From contig CALOBA010000078.1 of assembly GCA_942491465.1 (NCBI GenBank), positions 1 to 64,000 on the forward strand: a DNA stretch of 64,000 nucleotides. The letters run 5' to 3'. Source of the DNA: CALOBA01 sp942491465 (GTDB lineage: Bacteria > Pseudomonadota > Gammaproteobacteria > Chromatiales > Chromatiaceae). The notes below the pieces were generated by a model, which saw only the letters and a program-made list of their open reading frames with translations, was not told the origin of the DNA and made no database searches. This document shows, in pieces, positions 52,644 through 58,857 of this stretch. Position numbers and translations under genes: made by a program. The number at the start of each line of letters is the position of its first letter. Positions within the stretch are counted from its first letter, which is position 1.

Positions 52644-53579
52644 ATGAGGCTGATACGCGGTCTACATAATCTGCGCGCCGGCGATCGCGGCTGTGTCGCC
52701 ACCATCGGCAACTTCGATGGCGTGCATCTCGGCCATCGCGCCGTGTTCGCTCGCCTGCTCGAGCGTGGCGACCTGCTCGGGCTGCCGGCGACGGTGATCA
52801 CCTTCGAGCCGCAGCCGATGGAGATGTTCGCGCCCGAGGCGGCCCCGGCGCGGCTGACACGGTTGCGCGAGAAGATCACGGCCATCGCCGAGGCCGGCAT
52901 CGAGCAGGTCATGCTGCTGGAGTTCGGACCGCGGACGGCCGGGATGCGTGCCCGCGATTTCGTGTGCCGGCTGCTGGTGGACGGGCTCGGGGTTCGTTTC
53001 CTGCTGGTCGGCGACGATTTCCGCTTCGGTCACAATCGCGAGGGCGACTTCGGCCTGCTGCGGGCGATGGGGGCCGAACACGGCTTCGCCGTCGAGGATC
53101 TGCATACCATCACCCATGGCGAGGAGCGCATCAGCAGCACCCGTATCCGCGAGGCCCTGGCCCGCGGCGATCTCGAGCAGGCACGGCATATGCTTGGGCG
53201 CTCCTACGACATCTGCGGTCGGGTCGTGCACGGGGACAAGCGCGGGCGCACCATCGGCTTCCCGACGGCAAACATCAATCTGCATCGCCGTGTGAGCCCG
53301 CTGCGCGGGGTCTTTGCGGTCTGCGTCCACGGTCTCGGGCCGGCGCCTCGGCCCGGGGTCGCCAACATCGGACTGCGCCCGACCGTGGACGGGACCGAGT
53401 ATCGGCTGGAGGTGCACCTGTTCGACTTCGACAGCGACATCTACGGTGCCCACCTGCGCGTCGAGCCGGTGCTGCGGTTGCGCGACGAGCAGCGCTTCGC
53501 GTCCTTCGACGCGCTCAAGGTCCAGATTGGCAGGGACGCGGCGGCGGCGCGCCACTATTTGGGCGTGCCGGAGGCTTGA
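52644..53579 (+). CDS. ribF: Bifunctional riboflavin kinase/FAD synthetase
   Basis: A 311-residue protein of normal RibF length. The N-terminal nucleotidyltransferase has GNFDGVHLGHRAVF (22-35) and ISSTRIREAL. The C-terminal kinase has GRTIGFPTANINLH and LEVHLFDFDSDIYG. It converts riboflavin to FMN and FAD. No FMN riboswitch is visible upstream. It is convergent with the glutamine cyclotransferase gene. Confidence 0.97.
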   Translation: MRLIRGLHNLRAGDRGCVATIGNFDGVHLGHRAVFARLLERGDLLGLPATVITFEPQPMEMFAPEAAPARLTRLREKITAIAEAGIEQVMLLEFGPRTAGMRARDFVCRLLVDGLGVRFLLVGDDFRFGHNREGDFGLLRAMGAEHGFAVEDLHTITHGEERISSTRIREALARGDLEQARHMLGRSYDICGRVVHGDKRGRTIGFPTANINLHRRVSPLRGVFAVCVHGLGPAPRPGVANIGLRPTVDGTEYRLEVHLFDFDSDIYGAHLRVEPVLRLRDEQRFASFDALKVQIGRDAAAARHYLGVPEA

Positions 53580-53595
53580 GGGCGCGGGGCGCGCA

Positions 53596-54498
53596 TCAGT
53601 CGGGGTCGCTCGTCACCGGCTCGATCTGGAACAGCGTCGGCCAATACTTGCCGGTCACGAACAGCCGCCGCCCCGCGGCGTCCCAGGCGATACCGTTGAG
53701 GACGGCATCGCGCCCCCTGGATTGCCCGTCGGGCGAGAGGTTGGATAGGTCGAGATAACCCAGGACCTGTCCGTCGGCGGGATCGATGCGGACGATGTAG
53801 TCCTTATACCAGACGTTGGCCCAGACCTCCCCGTCGACATACTCCAGCTCGTTCAGCCGGCGAACCCGTCGCCCGCCGTCGTGCACGCCGATGCTGCGCA
53901 GCTCGCGCTGACCCTGCGGCTCGATGAAGCGCAGCCGGTGGCTGCCGTCGCTGATGATCCAGGCCCGATCATCGGCGGTGATGCCCCAACCCTCGCCCTG
54001 GTAGCCGAAGCGCCCGATCGGCTCGAAGCTGTCGCGCCGGTAGATCAGACCGACGCCGGCGCGCCAGCTCAGCTGGACGATGCGCTCGCCCTGGACAACG
54101 ATACCCTCACCGAACAGGTGCGGCGGCAGCGCGCGGCGCTGCTCGATGCGGCCGGTTTCGAGCTCCACCCGCCGCAGGCTGGACTTGCCGTATTTGCCGG
54201 TGGACTCGTACAGCCGGCCTTCGTGGTAGGCCAGACCCTGGGTGAATGCGTCGGGGTCGTGCGGGAAGCGCGCAAGGATGCGGACGCCCTGGACCGGAGC
54301 CCCTTCCGTCGGCAACGGCCCCTCGGCCGTTGCCGTGCCCGCGAGGGCGAGCAGTGCGATGCCGATGCCCAGCAGCAACGGCGTTTCCCGGCCGGGCCGG
54401 CGCGTCGAGATCGCGGCGGCCCGGGGCGGACCGCCCAAGCGCGAGTCTTGCTCGCCCGCGGTGGTTGAGCGCGGGTTGTTCAAGCACCACACGCGCAT
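53596..54498 (-). CDS. Glutaminyl-peptide cyclotransferase (plant/bacterial type)
   Basis: A 300-residue exported protein. The N-terminus has a signal peptide after a short basic extension (ETPLLLGIGIALLALAGTAT). The mature part is a five-bladed propeller typical of glutamine cyclotransferases: FPHDPDAFTQGLAYHEGRLY, LNELEYVDGEVWANVWYKDY and VLNGIAWDAAGRRLFVTGKY. It forms N-terminal pyroglutamate on secreted proteins in the periplasm. GTG start at 54498; shorter starts would also keep the signal peptide. Confidence 0.88.
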   Translation of the reverse strand: MRVWCLNNPRSTTAGEQDSRLGGPPRAAAISTRRPGRETPLLLGIGIALLALAGTATAEGPLPTEGAPVQGVRILARFPHDPDAFTQGLAYHEGRLYESTGKYGKSSLRRVELETGRIEQRRALPPHLFGEGIVVQGERIVQLSWRAGVGLIYRRDSFEPIGRFGYQGEGWGITADDRAWIISDGSHRLRFIEPQGQRELRSIGVHDGGRRVRRLNELEYVDGEVWANVWYKDYIVRIDPADGQVLGYLDLSNLSPDGQSRGRDAVLNGIAWDAAGRRLFVTGKYWPTLFQIEPVTSDPD

Positions 54499-54747
54499 TC
54501 AGCGGCTGAACCGGCCGATTGTTGGGATGCCCCATGACCTGGCCGAAATGCTCGATGATAGGTGTCGTTCATAGTCAGGGCTCCTCGTCATAGTTTCGCG
54601 GACCGGGCCGCGGCGTCGTTGCCGGCGTGCGACCGGGACCGCTGGGCGCTGAATACTATACCGAATACCTCTGAAAATGCAGGGGTCTTGGTAGACAGGC
54701 GTCATGCATGCTTAGGAAGAATTCAGAAACAAAGTGAACATGTCAGC
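54499..54747. other. Intergenic, no gene seen
   Basis: No reading frame here looks coding. At 54719-54737 the sequence TTCAGAAACAAAGTG resembles the outer arm of the 89-bp element found at 55065, possibly a decayed half copy. Confidence 0.5.
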
Positions 54748-54850
<103 letters not shown>

Positions 54851-55064
54851 ATCCTAGTTGTGCTACGGAGTCGTTTAACTTTTTAGTGAACCGTTACTTA
54901 GCCTCGTCGCCCCCCCCACGAGGTCGAGCCGAGCGGTCGCTCGAACCGAGATCGTTCCTCTCGGGCGCGTTAGAATCCCTGCGCCGGGCGCTTTGCGCGG
55001 TATCAGCCGGTCGCGTCGATGCCGAGCCGCGCAGCAGCGCCCGGGCTCGTCTGCGGCCAGTCAA

Positions 55065-55153
55065 GGTTCAGAAACAAGTGGTGCAGACGCAACCCCAAAA
55101 CAGCTCCTTCAAAGGTTCAGCGAACGGGCGTCTGCACCACTTGTTTTTGAACC
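55065..55153. repeat. 89-bp stem-loop element, copy 1
   Basis: Arms of 26 bp (outer GGTTCA, inner CAAGTGGTGCAGACGC) enclose a 37-bp centre. It ends 19 bp before the hypA start, so it is in the hypA leader or promoter. The copy at 58240-58328 is in reverse orientation; its centre shares the reverse-complement pattern CAAAGG-TCAGCGA-CGG. Confidence 0.9.
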
Positions 55154-55172
55154 GATCCCCAGGAGATCGAAC

Positions 55173-55538
55173 ATGCACGAGCTCTCCATCTGCCTATCGT
55201 TGCTCGATCAGGTGCAGGCCATCGCCGCCCAGCATCAGGCCACGGCGGTCGAGCGAATCCTGCTGCGGGTTGGTCCGCTGTCGGGGGTTGAGGCCCCACT
55301 GCTGGCGAATGCCTATCCGCTCGCCGCCGCCGGCACCATCGCCGAGCATGCGCTGCTGGAGATCGAGGCAGCGCCGATCCGGGTTCATTGCAACGTCTGC
55401 GGCGCCGACTCGGCGGCCCTGCCGAACCGTCTGCTCTGCGCCGACTGCGGCAGCTGGCGCACGCGGCTCATCAGCGGCGACGAGATGCTGCTGGCGAACC
55501 TGGAGCTGACCGTGCCGGAGCCGGGAGATTCGACCTGA
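55173..55538 (+). CDS. hypA: Hydrogenase nickel-incorporation protein HypA
   Basis: A 121-residue protein. MHELSICLSLLDQVQ carries the N-terminal Met-His nickel site (His2, Glu3), and two C-x-x-C pairs (CNVC near 74 and CADC near 90) form the zinc site. It delivers nickel to NiFe-hydrogenase together with HypB. AGGAGA lies 7 bases upstream of the ATG. Copy 1 of the 89-bp element occupies its leader. HypB follows after 176 bp. Confidence 0.95.
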   Translation: MHELSICLSLLDQVQAIAAQHQATAVERILLRVGPLSGVEAPLLANAYPLAAAGTIAEHALLEIEAAPIRVHCNVCGADSAALPNRLLCADCGSWRTRLISGDEMLLANLELTVPEPGDST

Positions 55539-55714
55539 CCCGATCGGAGGCGAAATTGGCGCTTGGCTTTGCCGCCGCGCGGTCAACTACGCTTCCCGGG
55601 TTCAGCCGCCGACGCCGGGTCGACCGGCGCGAGCTGACTGCTATACTCGCAGGCTTCGGTGGGCCTTCCCGGTCCCGACCGCTTGCCTTAACCCCCCAGC
55701 ATGAGGTCCCGGCC

Positions 55715-56605
55715 ATGTGTGATACCTGCGGCTGCAACGTCACCCCCGGCAACGAGCACCTGATCACCGGCGACGGCGCCCACGCCCATACCGCCGATGG
55801 ACGCGCCGCAGTCGAGGTGCTGCAGGGCCTGCTCGGCGCCAACGACCGGCAGGCCGCGCACAATCGTCAGCACTTCGATGCCCACGGCGTGTTGGCGCTG
55901 AACCTGATGTCATCGCCCGGCGCGGGTAAGACCAGTCTGCTGGAGGCGACCATCGCCGCCCTCGGCGCGGAGGTGCGGATCGCCGTGATCGAGGGCGATC
56001 TGGAGACCGAGAACGACGCCGAGCGCATCCGCGCCCTAGGGACGCCGGCGGTGCAGATCGCCACCGGCAGCGCCTGTCATCTCGACGCCCACATGGTCCA
56101 CGATGCGCTGCATCGGCTCGATCTCGATCAGATCGACCTGTTGTTCATCGAGAACGTCGGCAATCTGGTCTGTCCCGCCAGCTTCGACCTGGGGCAGCAC
56201 CGTAACCTGACGCTGCTCTCGGTGCCCGAGGGCGACGACAAGCCGGCCAAGTATCCGGTCATGTTTCGCGCCGCCGATCTGGTACTGCTGACCAAGACCG
56301 ACCTGCTGCCGGTGCTGGACGACTTCGACCCGGAACGCGCCGAGGGCTTTCTGCGGCAACTGGCCACCGAGGCGCCGTGCATGCGCTTGAGTGTGCGCAG
56401 CGAGGACGGCGTCGCCGCCTGGCTCGACTGGCTTCGGGCCGAGATCATCGCCCATCGCGAGCAGGTTGCGCGCGGCGAGCAGCATCGCCCGGCGATCCAG
56501 CCTGAAGGGGCGCTGCTGCACCAAGCGGCGCACGACGGACACGGGCATCAGCAGCATCACGGGGGCGACCACGCGCACCATCATCACCCCCGCCACGGCG
56601 GGTAA
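55715..56605 (+). CDS. hypB: Hydrogenase accessory GTPase HypB
   Basis: A 296-residue protein. An N-terminal MCDTCGC motif is the high-affinity nickel site. Walker A is SSPGAGKT (66-73), the acidic switch is EGDLETENDAERI, the metal-site Cys/His are in GSACHLDAHMVHDAL, and TKTDLLP is the guanine-specificity motif. The last 25 residues are His-rich (alternating H, G and D), a likely nickel store. It drives nickel insertion into NiFe-hydrogenase by GTP hydrolysis. Confidence 0.96.
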   Translation: MCDTCGCNVTPGNEHLITGDGAHAHTADGRAAVEVLQGLLGANDRQAAHNRQHFDAHGVLALNLMSSPGAGKTSLLEATIAALGAEVRIAVIEGDLETENDAERIRALGTPAVQIATGSACHLDAHMVHDALHRLDLDQIDLLFIENVGNLVCPASFDLGQHRNLTLLSVPEGDDKPAKYPVMFRAADLVLLTKTDLLPVLDDFDPERAEGFLRQLATEAPCMRLSVRSEDGVAAWLDWLRAEIIAHREQVARGEQHRPAIQPEGALLHQAAHDGHGHQQHHGGDHAHHHHPRHGG

Positions 56606-56749
56606 GCCCCCGTGGCGACCGCCGTTTCGGATCGGCCCGCGGTGCTGTCACGATCTTCGGCGATTGATGTAAACTCGCGTCGGCGAGGCGTCGCATAGAG
56701 CGCCCACGAGCCGTGACATCCCATTCGAGCCGTTGGAGGAATTTTCGAA

Positions 56750-57241
56750 GTGTCCAGCCCCATCCGTACCATCCGCCCGGCCCTCGCGGCCCTAGGCACT
56801 GCCGCCGTGCTGATCGCCGTCACCCCGGTGGCGCAGGCATTTAATTTTGGCGACTTCATGAATCCAGGTCGCTGGCTCGGCGGCGGCGGTGACGACGACT
56901 ATTACGACGGCGGCTACGGCCCGGGCTACGGCTACGGGCCCTACGGCGGCGGCTATGGTCCTTACGGTGGCGGCTATGGTCCGTACGGTGGCGCTCCGTA
57001 CGGAGCGGCTCCCTACGGGGCCGGCTATGGCGCACCGGTCTTACCGCCGTCCTATACCGTGCCCGCCGCGCCGGCCCCGGCCGGCGCACCGGCCGCCGGC
57101 GCCAGCGACAAGGATCGCGAGATCGAGGCCCTGAAGCGCCGCATCGAGCAGCTGGAATCCAGCCAGCAGCGCGCCCCGGCCGGCGGCAGCGCCGACGGCT
57201 GGCCGTCGGCGCCGGCATTCCGGCCGATGGATCAGTACTGA
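56750..57241 (+). CDS. Secreted Gly/Tyr-rich protein, sulfur-globule-protein-like
   Basis: A 163-residue protein. A signal peptide (PALAALGTAAVLIAVTPVAQA, cleavage near 30) precedes FNFGDFMNPGRWLGGGG, then tandem GYGPYGG repeats to about residue 95, a Pro/Ala linker and a short coiled coil (KDREIEALKRRIEQLESSQ). Gly/Tyr-rich repeats after a signal peptide are typical of the sulfur globule envelope proteins of purple sulfur bacteria, but composition alone is weak evidence and the C-terminal coiled coil is unusual for them. GTG start with TTGGAGGA about 9 bases upstream. A terminator follows. Confidence 0.5.
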   Translation: MSSPIRTIRPALAALGTAAVLIAVTPVAQAFNFGDFMNPGRWLGGGGDDDYYDGGYGPGYGYGPYGGGYGPYGGGYGPYGGAPYGAAPYGAGYGAPVLPPSYTVPAAPAPAGAPAAGASDKDREIEALKRRIEQLESSQQRAPAGGSADGWPSAPAFRPMDQY

Positions 57242-57302
57242 GCCTGGCGCGAGCGTCGGCGTCCCCGCGAGCGATATCGTCCGGGCGTCGGCCTCGATTG
57301 AG

Positions 57303-57328
57303 GCCCCGCGCAATGCGGGGCTTTTTCG
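57303..57328 (+). terminator. Intrinsic terminator after the Gly/Tyr-rich gene
   Basis: A stem of GCCCCGC/GCGGGGC with loop GCAAT is followed by TTTTTCG. It separates the Gly/Tyr-rich gene from the DUF302 gene. Confidence 0.85.
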
Positions 57329-57358
57329 TTTGCCGAGACCAAGATCGGGAGACCGACC

Positions 57359-57832
57359 ATGAGCAGCCTGAATCGCACCCTGATGATCCTCTGCACACTG
57401 TTGCTGACAAGCCTGCCGGTGCAGGCCGAGGACAACTACGTCGTCTATACCAGCGAGAGCAGCTTCGAAGATGTGATGGACGCCCTCAAGCTCGCCATCG
57501 AGGAGCAGGGCATGTACATCAACAATGTCATGCATATGAACGAGATGCTCGAGCGCACCGGCAAGGATCTGGGCATGAACGAGCCGATCTACGGCGAAGC
57601 GGACTCGATCGAGTTCTGCAGCGCCGTGCTGTCACGGCGGATGACGGCGGAGTTGCCGGCGCGAATCGTCAATTGCCCATTCATCATCGCCGTCTACACC
57701 CTGCCGGGGGAGTCGGACACCACCTACCTCGTGCACCGGCGTATCCCGGCCGCGGAGGTCGAGTCCAGCGCGGTCATGCGCGACGTGGCGCAGATGCTCG
57801 AAACCGTCGCCACCTCCGCCTCCGAGTGGTAG
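57359..57832 (+). CDS. DUF302 family exported protein
   Basis: A 157-residue protein. A signal peptide (LMILCTLLLTSLPVQAE) is followed by a DUF302 domain (ESSFEDVMDALKLAIEEQGM, AVLSRRMTAELPARIVNCPF, IIAVYTLPGESDTTYLVHRR). DUF302 proteins are widespread in sulfur-oxidising bacteria and are of unknown activity. The Rieske gene starts 3 bp after its stop, so the two are co-transcribed. Confidence 0.85.
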   Translation: MSSLNRTLMILCTLLLTSLPVQAEDNYVVYTSESSFEDVMDALKLAIEEQGMYINNVMHMNEMLERTGKDLGMNEPIYGEADSIEFCSAVLSRRMTAELPARIVNCPFIIAVYTLPGESDTTYLVHRRIPAAEVESSAVMRDVAQMLETVATSASEW

Positions 57833-57835
57833 CCC

Positions 57836-58204
57836 ATGATCGCCAAGCGTCGAATCCCCATCTGCGCCGGCGACGCCCTCGCGGAAGGCCATCATCTGGG
57901 CATTGAGGTGCATTACGACGATGCCGTCCAGGCCGTGGTCCTGTTTCGCTACCAGGGCCGGGTCTACGCCTATCTCAATCGCTGCGTGCACATGGGGCGG
58001 CCACTCGATGCCGAAGCCGGCAGCATCTTCGACGACGCCGGTCAGTATCTGCGCTGCTCGGTCCACGGCCTGATCTACGATCCGGTGACTGGTGAGTGCG
58101 GGAGCACCCTGTGCGCCGGCGAGCGGTTGCAGCCTGTTCGACTGATCGAGGAGGCGGGGACGATCTACATCAACGACAAACGGGCACGGGGGATCGAGCC
58201 CTAG
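57836..58204 (+). CDS. Rieske [2Fe-2S] protein
   Basis: A 122-residue cytoplasmic protein. Cluster ligands are in CVHMGRPLD (Cys-x-His) and CSVHGLIYDP (Cys-x-x-His), spaced as in small ferredoxin-type Rieske proteins. It lacks a signal peptide, so it is a soluble electron carrier or the ferredoxin part of an oxygenase or reductase system. It is coupled to the DUF302 gene. Its TAG stop codon is the first codon of a TAGGGA palindrome. Confidence 0.88.
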   Translation: MIAKRRIPICAGDALAEGHHLGIEVHYDDAVQAVVLFRYQGRVYAYLNRCVHMGRPLDAEAGSIFDDAGQYLRCSVHGLIYDPVTGECGSTLCAGERLQPVRLIEEAGTIYINDKRARGIEP

Positions 58205-58236
58205 GGAAACGCTGAATTATTCAGCATCTCCTTAGG
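58202..58236. repeat. TAGGGA-type palindrome, copy 3
   Basis: TAGGGAAACGCTGAA and the near-inverted TTCAGCATCTCCTTA are joined by TTA. This resembles two outer ends of the TAGGGA element back to back, flanked by CTAG and TTAG, which could be a target duplication. The first TAG is the stop codon of the Rieske gene. Confidence 0.75.
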
Positions 58237-58239
58237 ATC

Positions 58240-58328
58240 GATTCAAAAACAAGTGGTGCAGACGCCCGCTCGCTGAGCCTTTGTATTGGCCGTTTGGTCG
58301 TTGCGTCTGCACCACTTGTTTCTGAACC
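58240..58328. repeat. 89-bp stem-loop element, copy 2 (inverted)
   Basis: It has the same 26-bp arms as the copy at 55065-55153 with few mismatches and the same total length, but reverse orientation. It lies between the Rieske gene and the convergent phosphatase gene, directly next to the TAGGGA palindrome. Confidence 0.9.
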
Positions 58329-58391
58329 TTGACTTAGGCCAGAACGCACCGCGGGCCCGGCCGGCCAAGTGCCAAGGCGAAGAGGTCCTGC

Positions 58392-58829
58392 TCAGAGGCG
58401 CCTTGCCCAGGCCGCTACGCCGACGTCGATCAGCTCCAGCGCGCGCGTGTAATCGGCCGGAGTGCCGAGATACGGGTCGGCGATCTCGTGCCCGTCCCAG
58501 TGGCCGAGCAGATAGGTCTTGCCGGCGGCAGCGGGATCGAGCCCCAAGAGCCATCGCCGCTGCATCTGCTCCATGACCAGGATCAGGTCCGCATCTCTGA
58601 TCATGGACGGGTCGACCCGAGCTGCCCGGTGGTCGGCGAGGCGAAGGCCGCGTGCCGACATCAGCTGCGCGGCGTAGGGGTCTGCCGGGGAGCCGGGGAG
58701 GGCATCGACCCCCGCCGAGCGGATGCGACGGGGTCGGCCGGTCTGCGCCAATGCCCGCTCCAGCAGGGCCGCCGCCATTGGGCTGCGACAGACATTGCCG
58801 ACGCAAAGGACCAGGATGTGCTCGAACAC
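58392..58829 (-). CDS. Low-molecular-weight protein tyrosine phosphatase
   Basis: A 145-residue protein. The C-x5-R active-site loop CVGNVCRS (Cys9, Arg15) lies near the N-terminus and the general-acid DP pair in IADPYLGTPADY near the C-terminus. In polysaccharide-producing bacteria such enzymes (Wzb-type) dephosphorylate the Wzc tyrosine kinase; no Wzc is in the window. GTG start at 58829, 28 bp after the stop of the TPR gene on the same strand. Confidence 0.9.
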   Translation of the reverse strand: MFEHILVLCVGNVCRSPMAAALLERALAQTGRPRRIRSAGVDALPGSPADPYAAQLMSARGLRLADHRAARVDPSMIRDADLILVMEQMQRRWLLGLDPAAAGKTYLLGHWDGHEIADPYLGTPADYTRALELIDVGVAAWARRL

Positions 58830-58857
58830 CTTGTGTGGCTTCGGACGGGAGCCGGTC

